In this document: piece after piece, positions 8,209 through 17,175 of the stretch
Layout: each line of letters starts with the position of its first letter
How positions within the stretch are numbered: the stretch's first letter is position 1
From: Peribacillus faecalis
GTDB lineage: Bacteria > Bacillota > Bacilli > Bacillales > DSM-1321
Reading direction: 5' to 3'
DNA: 64,000 nucleotides
NCBI RefSeq assembly: GCF_014712675.1
Contig: NZ_JACXSI010000012.1
Span: forward strand, 1 to 64,000
Notes under the pieces: model-generated
Database searches by the model: none
What the model was told of the DNA's origin: nothing
The model's input: the letters and a program-made list of their open reading frames with translations, nothing else
Translations under genes and position numbers: made by a program

Positions 8209-8376
8209 GCTCTTAAATATGTTGCGACGACTCTCAAATATTCCGCCACCGCTCTCAAATTTCACGCGACGACTCTCAAATGTTCTCCCACCGCTCTCAA
8301 ATTTCGCGCGACGACTCTCAAATCTCTTGCCACCGCTCTCAAACTCCGCGCGACGACTCTCAAATTCCAAATCACC
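8209..8376 (+). repeat. Eight tandem 21-bp units in 42-bp pairs
   Basis: Eight imperfect units of exactly 21 bp start at 8209, 8230, 8251 and so on. Two unit types alternate: (G)CTCTCAAATTTCNCGCGACG and (A)CTCTCAAATNTTCYCCCACC, so the higher-order period is 42 bp. Several reading frames stay open through it (heptads such as TTLKYSA/TALKFHA), but none has a ribosome binding site. I regard it as non-coding. It fills the gap between the amidase terminator and the NERD gene. Confidence 0.85.
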
Positions 8377-8507
8377 CACATTCCAACCCACAAAACCCCC
8401 TCTATTTAACAAAAAGCCAACCTATTTACAAAAAAACTCCTAAATTTAGAAGGAATTCGCCATTAAATGTGGAATTTTTCTGTAGCAAAAACAGAAGAGG
8501 TGAAAAA

Positions 8508-9482
8508 ATGAATTTCAAAGAACCAAATTATCCAATCAGGGCAAAAAAGCTGGAGGCCATAAGGCGAAGACTCACTCCCAATCATGAAAAAACCCTCAAA
8601 ATTGAACAAGAATATATGAGAGTAATAGCCGGTTATAGAGGAGAAACCTCTCTCAAATATCACTTGTCCTTCCTATCTGAAAAGCAATATCACATTCTAC
8701 ACGGAATGCGGCTACCCTCCGCACAAAACGAGTACTTTTTCCAAATAGACATGATGATCCTTTCGAAATACTTCTTTCTATTAATAGAAGTAAAAAACTT
8801 ATCCGGCTCCATTACCTACGACCCGACATTCCAGCAAATCATCCAACTGAACAACGGTAAAGAAAAAATTTATCAAGATCCTATTCTCCAAGTCGAGAGG
8901 CAGAAATCACAATTCCTATTGTGGCTGACCAAACATAAAATTACCGCTCTCCCCCCAATTCATACACTCGTCATTTTAAGCAACTCTCAAGCACATATAA
9001 AAGCAACCTCTTCACATAAAGATACAGCAAAAATTATACGTCCCGAAAAGCTCCCCATTAAAATTTCCGAATATGAAAACATGTACAGGCGCCAAGTAAT
9101 AACCGACAGAGAACTGAACAAATTAAACCGTTTAATCCATAAGAACCATACTCCCTAAGAATATGATGCCATACAACATTTCGAATTAACACCGGCCGAC
9201 CTCATCGCTGGCGTGCATTGCCCGCGATGCGAGTACTTGCCTATGTTAAAAAATCGATATACTTGGTGCTGCCCAAATTGCCATTTTTCCGGTAAAGATG
9301 CATATATCCACAGTTTGCATGATTACTATTACTTATTCGGCCCGTTCATCTCCAATTCCCAACTCCGAAACTTCCTCGGAATTCCTTCCCGCCATTCCGC
9401 ACAACGATTACTTCACTATATTGAGACCGGCAGAACCGGCAATCGCAAAAGCACACAATACCGTTTACCATTCACCGACTAA
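8508..9482 (+). pseudogene. NERD-domain protein gene interrupted by one in-frame TAA
   Basis: The intact frame would give a 324-codon NERD (nuclease-related domain) protein of the size usual in Bacillus. The start at 8508 follows AGAGGTGAAAAA. The NERD core is visible in FQIDMMILSKYFFLLIEVKN and DPILQVERQK. Codon 217 (9156-9158) is TAA. The same frame then continues without a shift through EYDAIQHFELTPADLIAGV into the usual C-terminal zinc-binding part (CPRCEYLP...CCPNCHFSGKDA). The damage is therefore a single nonsense change, not a frameshift. The 216-aa front part contains the whole NERD domain and might still be made. It could also be a sequencing error, or rarely a readthrough case. Confidence 0.85.
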
Positions 9483-9510
9483 AAAACAGAGCATGAATTC
9501 GTGCCCACCA

Positions 9511-9548
9511 AAAAAGGTGCCTGACTTCAATGAAATCAAGCACCTTTA
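9511..9548 (-). terminator. Terminator of nupC
   Basis: On the minus strand AAAGGTGCTTGA / TCAGGCACCTTT followed by TTTT, nine bases after the nupC stop. Confidence 0.85.
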
Positions 9549-9556
9549 ACATCTAA

Positions 9557-10780
9557 TTATCCAATAATCATCCCTGCAATAGCTGCACTTAAGCAAGAAG
9601 CTAAGGCACCGGCAATGATTGCTTTCACACCTAAACGAGCGATGTCCGGTCTGCGTTTTGGCGATAACTTTCCAAGTCCTCCAAGCAAGATACCTAAAGA
9701 AGAAATGTTCGCAAAGCCGCATAACGCAAAGCTGATGATCACAACCGCTTTTTCAGATAAAGCCTCAATGTATGGAGCGAAGTTACTGTATGCAACAAAC
9801 TCATTGATGACTAGCTTTTGTCCGATAAAACTTCCTGCCTGTAACGCTTCGTCCCAAGGAACACCGATTGCAAATGCTAATGGAGCAAAAATGTAGCTTA
9901 AAATTAATTCAATAGACAGTTGATCGAACCCGAATAAACCGCCGACAAAACCTAAAATACCATTTAATAATGCGATTAAGGCAATAAACGCAAGTAGCAT
10001 TGCTCCTACATTAAGCGCTAATTGAAGACCTGTTGACGCACCATTTGCCGCTGCATCAATTACGTTTGTAGATTCTTCATCTTTTGCCATCTCGAAGTTT
10101 TCCGCATCTTCTTGGCTTTGTTCCGTCTCAGGAATCATAATTTTAGCAAGTACCAGTCCTGCCGGTGCCGACATAACACTTGCAGCAAGTAAATACTCCA
10201 ACGGAACACCCATTAAAGAATAACCTACCAAAACACTACCCGATACAGAAGCTAAACCACAAACCATAACAGCGAATAACTCTGAGTGAGTCAACTTATC
10301 TATGTACGGTTTGATCACTAGAGGAGCTTCCGTTAAACCGACGAAGATATTTGCAGTTGCAGAAAAGGATTCAGCCCTCTTCGTACCTAATAGCTTTGCA
10401 AGGCCACCGCCGACATATTTAATGACAATCTGCATAATCCCTAAGTAGTATAAAACAGAAATTAATGCAGAAAAGAATACAATAATAAGTAAAACATTAA
10501 AGATGAAAACATGGGTTATACCTGATTCTGGTGTATAAATACCCCCAACAAGGAAGTTAATTCCTTCGTTCGCATAACCAATTACAGCGTTAACACCATC
10601 AGTTATCTTTTGAAAAGCGGCACGTCCCAACGGCCACTTTAAAACAATAAAAGCAAATGAAATTTGAATTGCCAGTGCCACCAACACAGTACGAATGTTG
10701 ATTTTCCGCCTATTATTAGAGAACAGAAAGGCAATACCTAAAACACATATAATACCTAATAAACCCCATAAATAATTCAT
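9557..10780 (-). CDS. nupC: Concentrative nucleoside transporter NupC
   Basis: A 407-residue member of the CNT family, importing nucleosides with a cation gradient. The arrangement is typical: an N-terminal helix followed by NRRKINIRTV, then many hydrophobic helices. Conserved CNT segments include GLTEAPLVIKPYI (the transport-domain motif) and CGFANISSLGI near the C-terminus. The start follows GAGGTGACATA. The gene is monocistronic, with its own terminator, and divergent from clpE. No purine riboswitch or other leader is apparent upstream. Confidence 0.9.
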   Translation of the reverse strand: MNYLWGLLGIICVLGIAFLFSNNRRKINIRTVLVALAIQISFAFIVLKWPLGRAAFQKITDGVNAVIGYANEGINFLVGGIYTPESGITHVFIFNVLLIIVFFSALISVLYYLGIMQIVIKYVGGGLAKLLGTKRAESFSATANIFVGLTEAPLVIKPYIDKLTHSELFAVMVCGLASVSGSVLVGYSLMGVPLEYLLAASVMSAPAGLVLAKIMIPETEQSQEDAENFEMAKDEESTNVIDAAANGASTGLQLALNVGAMLLAFIALIALLNGILGFVGGLFGFDQLSIELILSYIFAPLAFAIGVPWDEALQAGSFIGQKLVINEFVAYSNFAPYIEALSEKAVVIISFALCGFANISSLGILLGGLGKLSPKRRPDIARLGVKAIIAGALASCLSAAIAGMIIG

Positions 10781-11066
10781 TATGTCACCTCATGATATTA
10801 TTTCACACATAAGCAGTCTATATTCTGCTCTATATGGAAAATTAATATATCAATATAATTTTAAAATAACAAGATAATAACACAAAAAAGACATACAATC
10901 TTCACATTCACCCTATTATTATTCGTTTTTTTACCACTTCAGTTGTAATAAAGACAGAAAAAAACAGCCCTTCGATAACTCTATTTCAGAAAAATAAATT
11001 ATCGGAATGATTTAGACAATTCACCAAAATAACACATAAATGTCGAATTTTTTTCGTATAAATCTC
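10781..11066. other. AT-rich intergenic region between nupC and clpE
   Basis: Divergent region holding the nupC upstream sequence and, at its right end, the CtsR-controlled clpE promoter described separately. I see no ORF with a ribosome binding site and no convincing riboswitch. Confidence 0.5.
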
Positions 11067-11120
11067 TTGAAAGTCAAATAAGGTCAAACTATAATAAAGT
11101 TAAGGTCAAATATAGTCAAA
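11067..11120 (+). promoter_or_regulatory. clpE promoter with two CtsR operators
   Basis: TTGAAA (11067-11072), a 17-base spacer and a perfect TATAAT (11090-11095). Two heptad direct repeats match the CtsR consensus. AGTCAAA-TAA-GGTCAAA (11072-11088) fills the spacer, and GGTCAAA-TAT-AGTCAAA (11104-11120) covers the start region. A further GTCAAAA follows at 11121. CtsR bound here would exclude RNA polymerase, with release under heat or protein stress. Confidence 0.9.
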
Positions 11121-11169
11121 GTCAAAAGACAAATGATCTGGTATGGGGAAATTAAAGGAGGAGTATTAT

Positions 11170-13314
11170 ATGTTATGTGAAAAATGTAGACAAAGAGAAG
11201 CTAACATTCAATTACAACTTCGTGTAAATGGTCAACAAGAAAATCACTTTCTATGCTCTTCTTGCTATAAAGAAGAGAAAAATAAATTAGGGGCATTAAG
11301 CGGACAATTAGGCGGATTGGGACAATTCTCGCCGCAATCCTTTTTCGGCGGAGGAAACATCCCTCCATTCATGCCGGAGCAAGCGATGAATCCGCAGCAA
11401 ATGACAACAACACGCGAACCGGAGCAAAAAGGATTGCTTGACCAATTCGGCCGCAACCTGACTAACAATGCGAAAGCCGGCTTGATTGATCCGGTCATCG
11501 GACGCGAAAATGAAGTGAAACGTGTAATTGAAATTTTAAATAGAAGAACAAAAAATAACCCGGTATTAATCGGGGAACCTGGTGTCGGTAAAACGGCAAT
11601 TGCAGAAGGCTTAGCGTTGAAAATTGCGGAAGGCAGCGTACCTGCAAAACTGCAAACGAAAGAAGTCTACTTGCTGGATGTCGCTTCCCTCGTTGCCAAC
11701 ACTGGTATCCGTGGACAATTCGAAGAACGTATGAAACAATTAATCGCTGAATTACAAGCGCGCAAAAACGTCATCCTGTTCATCGATGAAATCCATCAAC
11801 TAGTCGGTGCCGGTTCAGCAGAAGGCTCTATGGATGCCGGCAACATTTTGAAACCGGCATTAGCGCGCGGCGAGCTGCAATTAATCGGGGCTACAACGCT
11901 TACTGAATACCGTCAAATCGAAAAAGACGGAGCGCTTGAACGACGTTTCCAACCGGTTATCGTCAACGAGCCGACAACTGAAGAAACATTAGCTATTTTA
12001 AAAGGACTAAAGGATCGCTACGAGGGCTATCACAACGTATCCTACAGAGACGATGCACTTGTCGCAGCCGTTGAGTTATCACACCGTTACGTCCAAGATC
12101 GATTCCTGCCAGATAAAGCGATTGACTTAATGGACGAAGCTGGTTCTAAACTAAATTTGACCATCGAAACAAAAGGCGAAAAAGAAATTCAAGCACAATT
12201 AGTGCAAATTCATAAAGATAAAGAAGCCGCTCTTAAAAACGAAGAGTATGAAAAAGCGGCAAAATTGCGAGACGAAGAACAAAAACTAGAAAAAATGCTT
12301 GAATCAGGCGCTCCTGAAGACAAACCAGTCGTCACTGTGGCGCACATTCAAGAAATCATCTCTACGAAAACTGGTATCCCAGTCGGCAAGATGCAAGAAG
12401 ACGAAGCAACCCGCATGAGAAACATCCAAGCCGAACTTGAGAAAAAAGTCATCGGCCAAGATGAAGCGGTGAAAAAAGTTGCGAAAGCGATCCGTCGTAG
12501 TCGTGCCGGTCTGAAAGCCAAAAACCGCCCTATCGGATCCTTCCTATTCGTCGGACCTACCGGTGTCGGTAAAACTGAGTTATCTAAAGCATTAGCTGAA
12601 GAATTATTCGGCACAAAAGATTCAATGGTCCGCCTAGACATGAGTGAGTACATGGAAAAACATAGCGTCTCTAAATTAATCGGTTCACCTCCTGGCTACA
12701 TCGGTCATGACGAAGCCGGTCAATTGACTGAAAAAGTGCGCCGCAACCCTTATTGCATCGTATTGCTTGATGAAATCGAAAAAGCGCACCCGGACGTTAT
12801 GCACATGTTCTTGCAAATCATGGAGGACGGCCGTTTAACAGACAGCCAAGGTCACACAGTCAACTTCAAAAACACTGTATTGATCATGACAAGCAACGCC
12901 GGCACTGGCGACAAACGTGCAACAGTCGGCTTCAACAAAGAAGGATTCCAACAAGAAGTGTCCATCCTGCAAGCTCTTAGCGACTACTTCAAACCGGAAT
13001 TCCTGAACCGTTTCGACAGCATCATCGAATTCAACAGCTTAACAGAAGAAAATCTAATTAAGATTGTCGACATTATGCTTGTTGAACTGCACGACATGCT
13101 TGCCGAAGAAGGCATCACTCTTGAAGTGCCGACAGAGGTAAAAGAAAAACTAGCTGCAATCGGCTACGACCCTAAATTCGGTGCCCGCCCATTGCGCAGA
13201 GCCATCCAAGAGCATTTAGAAGACAACATCGCCGACCACATGTACGAAGAACCGGAAGCAAAAGAGCTGAAAGCCGTACTGGAAGACGATACTATCAAAA
13301 TCACAAAGAAGTAA
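11170..13314 (+). CDS. clpE: ATP-dependent Clp protease ATP-binding subunit ClpE (copy 1)
   Basis: Hsp100 unfoldase that works with ClpP, 714 aa, near the usual ClpE length. The N-terminal zinc finger has Cys3, Cys6, Cys29 and Cys32. AAA domain 1 carries Walker A GEPGVGKT (about 135-142); a UVR-like coiled segment (about 349-385) is followed by AAA domain 2 with Walker A GPTGVGKT (about 462-469) and [12 protein letters not shown]. The ATG at 11170 follows AAAGGAGGAG; the earlier ATG at 11143 lies upstream of this site. The promoter carries two CtsR operators, so it belongs to the class III heat-shock regulon. A second clpE lies about 5.3 kb downstream. Confidence 0.95.
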   Translation: MLCEKCRQREANIQLQLRVNGQQENHFLCSSCYKEEKNKLGALSGQLGGLGQFSPQSFFGGGNIPPFMPEQAMNPQQMTTTREPEQKGLLDQFGRNLTNNAKAGLIDPVIGRENEVKRVIEILNRRTKNNPVLIGEPGVGKTAIAEGLALKIAEGSVPAKLQTKEVYLLDVASLVANTGIRGQFEERMKQLIAELQARKNVILFIDEIHQLVGAGSAEGSMDAGNILKPALARGELQLIGATTLTEYRQIEKDGALERRFQPVIVNEPTTEETLAILKGLKDRYEGYHNVSYRDDALVAAVELSHRYVQDRFLPDKAIDLMDEAGSKLNLTIETKGEKEIQAQLVQIHKDKEAALKNEEYEKAAKLRDEEQKLEKMLESGAPEDKPVVTVAHIQEIISTKTGIPVGKMQEDEATRMRNIQAELEKKVIGQDEAVKKVAKAIRRSRAGLKAKNRPIGSFLFVGPTGVGKTELSKALAEELFGTKDSMVRLDMSEYMEKHSVSKLIGSPPGYIGHDEAGQLTEKVRRNPYCIVLLDEIEKAHPDVMHMFLQIMEDGRLTDSQGHTVNFKNTVLIMTSNAGTGDKRATVGFNKEGFQQEVSILQALSDYFKPEFLNRFDSIIEFNSLTEENLIKIVDIMLVELHDMLAEEGITLEVPTEVKEKLAAIGYDPKFGARPLRRAIQEHLEDNIADHMYEEPEAKELKAVLEDDTIKITKK

Positions 13315-13323
13315 GATAACACG

Positions 13324-13352
13324 GGGAGCAGAATTTCTGCTCCCTTTTTTTA
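13324..13352 (+). terminator. Terminator of clpE copy 1
   Basis: GGGAGCAGAA / TTCTGCTCCC stem followed by eight T. A composite repeat element begins directly after the T-run. Confidence 0.9.
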
Positions 13353-13353
13353 G

Positions 13354-13619
13354 GTGTCTAACCTTATACCTGCCATGCTCGGAGGCCAACAGGATGTTGG
13401 TCATATCGGCGTTGCCACAGGACGTGGCGGTTTTAGCCGATGTTCCCCTCCTGCCTCCCACAAGAAACCAAAGGCAGGTTTCTTGTCGCCCCGTCTTAGT
13501 CCTCCCGCATGGCTCCTTTTGATTTGTAATATTTCATAAGATGGTAGTCATCTGAAGTTTGCTGTAAATCTTGAGTACGTGTCTCACCATAAAGGACCGG
13601 TAACGGTTTTTCTTGTTAC
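13354..13619 (+). repeat. Composite structured repeat element, copy A
   Basis: Order of parts: GTGTCTAACCTTATACCTGCC; hairpin CCAAC-AGGAT-GTTGG (13386-13400); a stem ATCGGC/GCCGAT (13405-13410 with 13436-13441) enclosing GCCAC-AGGAC-GTGGC; a hairpin ACAAGAAACC/GGTTTCTTGT; then GCATGGCTCCTTTT and AAGGACCGGTAACGG. The same parts recur at 26281-26703 on the other strand and, shortened, at 30215-30325. Stem sequences differ between copies but stay paired. A reading frame through it (13354-13539) lacks a ribosome binding site. Confidence 0.8.
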
Positions 13620-13668
13620 AAACTAATACTATAATGAGATTTGCTTCATAAGCATAAGTAAGAAAGGA

Positions 13669-14571
13669 GTGATCATCATTCAACTTCAAAAATCCAATCC
13701 AATTGTGCGCCTTATTTTAGTCATCATCTTTTATTTTTTTATCATGTATTGCTTTCTCGGCATTCTTCTATTAGCAGGCGGTGTCGAAAAAACACGGACA
13801 GATTATGCTTTTCTAGCATCTATGAATATACTGATTGGCCTTCTTTTAACAGCCGGTACCCTACTCTTTTATAAATTTGTCGATCGAGGCAATCCATATA
13901 AGCTCGTCTTCACGTTTCGTTTCAAAGACTTAATATTCTCCTTCTTTGTCTGCCTAATATCCTTGTTAATCATCATGATTTTCTTAGCGGTAAAAAGTAA
14001 TGATAATAGCATCGGAATGACGCTTCATCTTGAAAAGCTTACGAGCATGTCTTATTTGTCATTGTTGGCATTCGCTTGCATCGCTTGGATGTTCGGTGTT
14101 TTGCAGGAAGAAGTTTTAGCAAGAGGCTATTTTTTCGCGAACTTGCATCGTATTGGAATCATCGGCATGCTCATTGTCTCCGGCATTCTATTTTCTTTAA
14201 TTCATATCCCTACAAAAGGCTTTCATCCTAGCGAACTGCTGATTCACTTTATCGGTGGACTGGCCTACGGCTATATTTATTTAAAAAGCGGCTCGCTATT
14301 CTTATCTGCCATTGTCCATGGATTTCATAATTTTTTGCTTGATATTCTCTTCAATGCCGATTATGACGCAACATTAATCACTCTTAATAATGCCTTTACC
14401 GATATCGATAAGCTCCTACTACAGACTGCAACCATGGTGTTTTTATTAATAGCCACGTATCTAACATATGGAATACGAAATGGCATACTCACCCCTGCTG
14501 AACATCTTCAAAAACTTTGGCAAAACAGCAAAGAACAAAAGCGCAATCGCCCTCTAAAAAGCACCGTATGA
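13669..14571 (+). CDS. CPBP-family intramembrane metalloprotease
   Basis: A 300-residue membrane protein with about eight hydrophobic segments and the CPBP (CAAX protease and bacteriocin-processing, Abi) motifs. These are QEEVLARGYFF (double Glu and Arg, about residues 145-155), FSLIHIP, and VHGFHNF near the C-terminus. Members act as membrane-embedded proteases in prenyl-protein processing or bacteriocin immunity; the substrate here is unknown. The start is uncertain. GTG at 13669 overlaps the AAAGGAG ribosome binding site, and the codon at ideal distance (13678) is ATT, so a rare ATT start or a lost ATG is possible. It sits between two composite repeat copies. Confidence 0.85.
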   Translation: MIIIQLQKSNPIVRLILVIIFYFFIMYCFLGILLLAGGVEKTRTDYAFLASMNILIGLLLTAGTLLFYKFVDRGNPYKLVFTFRFKDLIFSFFVCLISLLIIMIFLAVKSNDNSIGMTLHLEKLTSMSYLSLLAFACIAWMFGVLQEEVLARGYFFANLHRIGIIGMLIVSGILFSLIHIPTKGFHPSELLIHFIGGLAYGYIYLKSGSLFLSAIVHGFHNFLLDILFNADYDATLITLNNAFTDIDKLLLQTATMVFLLIATYLTYGIRNGILTPAEHLQKLWQNSKEQKRNRPLKSTV

Positions 14572-14572
14572 A

Positions 14573-14656
14573 CTGGAGGCCGCCGACCGAGATATAGGAA
14601 ACACGAAGAACGACAGTGATTCGATGTGTCTAGTTGCATCGGCCAGCCAGTTTTCA
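14573..14656 (+). other. Structured region after the CPBP gene
   Basis: AACTGG-A-GGCCG at the left pairs with CGGCC-AG-CCAGTT at the right, closing a loop of about 60 bases that has its own local pairing. A short TTTTC follows. It may be a terminator or the outer stem of a structured RNA; nothing else supports a function. Confidence 0.35.
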
Positions 14657-14673
14657 TCATAGAAAAGCTTCCT

Positions 14674-14900
14674 CGATTATCTTGTAAAAATCATGACTGC
14701 CAAGTGATGATTTTTACAGCTCGGATTATAAGCCATCTCTCCTCCGGAAATCAAAACCGGATTTCCTCCTGAGATCTGTCTTATGCTGGTCGGGGGCTCT
14801 CAGGATGAGAGTCACAGCGACGTTGCTACAGGACGTAGCGTCCTTAGTCGCTGTTCCTTACTTGCGGGTCGATTCCACATTTCAGCGTTGACATATCGAA
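14674..14900 (+). repeat. Composite structured repeat element, copy B
   Basis: Contains a hairpin TGTAAAAATCAT/ATGATTTTTACA (about 14685-14720) and a hairpin CCGGAAATC/GGATTTCC. GTCTTATGCTGGTCGG follows, then CTCTC-AGGAT-GAGAG (14797-14811). The long stem CAGCGAC/GTCGCTG (14815-14821 with 14847-14853) encloses GCTAC-AGGAC-GTAGC. The last part is closely similar to 26397-26470 read on the minus strand. No gene is visible in this stretch. Confidence 0.75.
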
Positions 14901-15008
14901 GGGAGATTGCTCAAAGGGCAATAGGTGCTGGGCGCTGGAGCTGGACGTCGATACACTTGTTTTAACTTATACACAATGTGAAATTTTTATAATTTCCTAA
15001 ACAATAAG

Positions 15009-15038
15009 AAAACCGCAACATTTCAGCTGCGGTTTTTT
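15009..15038. terminator. Bidirectional terminator between CPBP region and ABC permease
   Basis: AAAACCGCA / TGCGGTTTT stem with T-runs in both directions (GGTTTTTT on plus, GGTTTTC on minus). It ends the leftward ABC transporter operon. Confidence 0.8.
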
Positions 15039-15045
15039 GCTTTAT

Positions 15046-15843
15046 TTAAATACTAATATCTCTCTTCTTGAACGTGATGAACGTAATCGCCATGAAAATC
15101 GCATAATAGACCGCCAAAATCGCTAATGAAATCGGCAAAGTGATGTCATCCATAATCTCATCCTGCAAAGCATAGATCGTTAAATCCAAGTGCGGGAAAA
15201 TCAAGAATTTCATCCATGCATAGTTCTCCGCAAACAGCATAATGATTCCGCCCAAAGTTTGTGAAGAAAACAAAATAAAGATTGCCACTCCAACAGCGAG
15301 CGCATTACTTTTCATAAGCGTCGATAACATGAAAGAAAGCGTCACAATGATCAGCAAGTTCGGAATCGTGTACAGCATTTTAATGAAAAATTGATCGCCA
15401 GCTACGCCTTCCTTCACTTCGCCCATAAAGTTTGGTTCACTTACCGGCGTATTATATCCGGACGGACCGAAGAACAGCAGCCCTAAAATGTATCCTGTTA
15501 CAATCAATGTCGTTAGCAGTATTAAGGAATACGTCAAAACAACAATGTATTTCGCTAATAAAATTTTCACCCTGCTATGAGGTCGAATCAGCAATTGCTT
15601 AATGGTGCCATCGGAAAACTCTGCCGCTACATTTCCGCTGCCGACAATGACTGTGAAAAGCGTCACGAACATAGATAAACCATACACAACGGAATTCATA
15701 TACCTCCATGTGTTTGTATCGTCGATAAAATGATTATTTAAAATAACGCCGAGAAGCAGCGACAACATAAGGAAAATGATATAAATCCAGCTTGATTTTT
15801 TTCCAAATACTTTCATCCATTCAATTCTTATTAAAGAAGTCAT
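15046..15843 (-). CDS. ABC-2 type transporter permease
   Basis: A 265-residue membrane protein with six predicted helices in the ABC-2 exporter arrangement: a first helix after RIEWMKVFGKKSSW, then GSGNVAAEFSDGTIKQLLIRPHSRVKIL, the cytoplasmic motif typical of BcrB/NosY-like permeases. It overlaps the upstream ATPase gene by four bases (ATGA), so the two are translationally coupled. Together they form a simple exporter of the bacitracin-resistance or gliding type; the substrate is not indicated. Confidence 0.85.
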   Translation of the reverse strand: MTSLIRIEWMKVFGKKSSWIYIIFLMLSLLLGVILNNHFIDDTNTWRYMNSVVYGLSMFVTLFTVIVGSGNVAAEFSDGTIKQLLIRPHSRVKILLAKYIVVLTYSLILLTTLIVTGYILGLLFFGPSGYNTPVSEPNFMGEVKEGVAGDQFFIKMLYTIPNLLIIVTLSFMLSTLMKSNALAVGVAIFILFSSQTLGGIIMLFAENYAWMKFLIFPHLDLTIYALQDEIMDDITLPISLAILAVYYAIFMAITFITFKKRDISI

Positions 15844-16781
15844 GATGTCACCCCTTCCTTCTCATGTGAAGTAATTTCTAAGAAGCGATCTTCTAGCGAT
15901 GCTTTGATTGTGTAGAATCCGTACACAATAATGTTGCTGTTAACCAATAATTTGTTCAGTTCTGCGGCTTCATTGATATTGCACTGTACAGTTAATTTTG
16001 TATCATCATAATTCGTAACAAAATTTGTTTTGCCTTCAGCCTGCAATAATGAAAATGCTGCATTTCCGTCGCTCACGATAAATTCGAATTCCTGCACATC
16101 AGTCTCAGTTTTCTCAAATTCCTCAGAAATCGTTGATATATGGGTCAGCTTCCCTTTTTCAATAATTGCAAAACGGTCACACATCAATTCCATCTCAGAC
16201 AATAAATGTGAAGAAACTAACACAGAAATGCCCTCACTTGCCAATTGACGAAGATAATCCCTGAAATCTCTTATCCCTTGAGGATCAAGACCATTTGTCG
16301 GTTCATCCAAAATCAAAAGCGAAGGACTATGCAGCAACGCCTGCGCCACACCAAGCCGCTGTCTCATCCCTAACGAATACGTTTTGACTTTGTTATGAAT
16401 CGCGTCTTCTAAGTTGACTAATCTAATGACTTCTTCAATGCGCTCTTTGCTAATCTTTTTCGTCGACATATGCGCATAATGAAGCAAATTTTTATAACCG
16501 GACAAATACTTGTAAAACTCCGGATTCTCAACGATTGCTCCGATTTCCTCCATTGCTTCCTTAAAAGAACTATCTATGCTGTGTTGTTTAACAATTACCT
16601 GTCCGGAAGTCCTGTTGATCAAGCTGACAATCATTCGAATAATCGTCGTTTTGCCGGCCCCATTCGGACCAAGCAGACCAAAAACCTCGCCTTTTTTCAC
16701 CTGGAAGCTCACATCATCAACAATTTTCTTACCCTTAATCTGTTTTGTTAATGATTTTACTTCTAATATCCATTCGCTCAT
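15840..16781 (-). CDS. ABC transporter ATP-binding protein (BcrA-type)
   Basis: A 313-residue ATPase of the ABC-2 exporter class. It has Walker A GPNGAGKTT (about 36-44), the Q-loop region IVENPEFYKYLSGYKNL typical of BcrA-like proteins, signature YSLGMRQRLG (about 136-145), Walker B LLILDEP and the H-loop SSHLLSEM. A C-terminal accessory domain of about 90 residues follows. The start is preceded by AAAGGAGGAAATAA. First gene of a two-gene operon with the permease. No histidine kinase or regulator pair is adjacent, so a role in peptide antibiotic resistance is only a family-based possibility. Confidence 0.88.
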   Translation of the reverse strand: MSEWILEVKSLTKQIKGKKIVDDVSFQVKKGEVFGLLGPNGAGKTTIIRMIVSLINRTSGQVIVKQHSIDSSFKEAMEEIGAIVENPEFYKYLSGYKNLLHYAHMSTKKISKERIEEVIRLVNLEDAIHNKVKTYSLGMRQRLGVAQALLHSPSLLILDEPTNGLDPQGIRDFRDYLRQLASEGISVLVSSHLLSEMELMCDRFAIIEKGKLTHISTISEEFEKTETDVQEFEFIVSDGNAAFSLLQAEGKTNFVTNYDDTKLTVQCNINEAAELNKLLVNSNIIVYGFYTIKASLEDRFLEITSHEKEGVTS

Positions 16782-16930
16782 TTATTTCCTCCTTTACGTA
16801 CAATCCAAATCACCTCCATATTTTAACATAAAATGCTATACTATATTCAGAAAAATAAGATAATTAATATTTTTTGTAAAATATACCCAATTTATAAGCG
16901 ACTTCTACGTTCCAAAAAATTATAATCATA

Positions 16931-17104
16931 GCAACCGGCCTTTCGTTCACTAGGCTTTCCAGCATAATTAATCCGCATCTCATCAGAATTCTGCCACATT
17001 TCCAATTAATTCTGCTGCATCTCTAAATAATTCGTCCTACTTCACTACAATTCTTCCGCTTTTCAAATTTATTCTGCCACTTTCAAAATTAATTCGTCCT
17101 TCCA
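16931..17104 (+). repeat. 21-bp tandem array, AATTCNTCC family, copy 1
   Basis: After the leader GCAACCGGCCTTTCGTTCAC come about seven imperfect units near 21 bp with the core AATTCTGCCACATTT or AATTCGTCC. The same leader and units recur at 22099-22275, and a variant at 21094-21259. It ends at a fragment of the composite element (AAAACTGTCACCGGTACTTTTTC, 17109-17131). It occupies most of the gap upstream of the ABC ATPase; no gene is visible. Confidence 0.8.
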
Positions 17105-17140
17105 TAAGAAAACTGTCACCGGTACTTTTTCAAATGAAGT

Positions 17141-17170
17141 AAAAAAAGCCGCAACACCAAGTTACGGCCT
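17141..17170 (-). terminator. Terminator of the flavodoxin gene
   Basis: On the minus strand GCCGTAAC / GTTGCGGC followed by seven T, shortly after the stop codon. Confidence 0.85.
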
Positions 17171-17175
17171 CTTAT

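Noticed and set aside
8209-8376. CRISPR-like array
   Set aside because: Units are directly adjacent at 21 bp with no unique spacers, and no cas genes are present.
8140-8443. Several open frames through the 21-bp array on both strands
   Set aside because: Openness in many frames is a result of the 21-bp period without stop codons; no ribosome binding site, terminator or family resemblance.
13354-13539. Frames through the composite elements (also 14783-14965 and 26226-26522)
   Set aside because: They lack ribosome binding sites, and the sequence constraint is on paired stems, not on codons.
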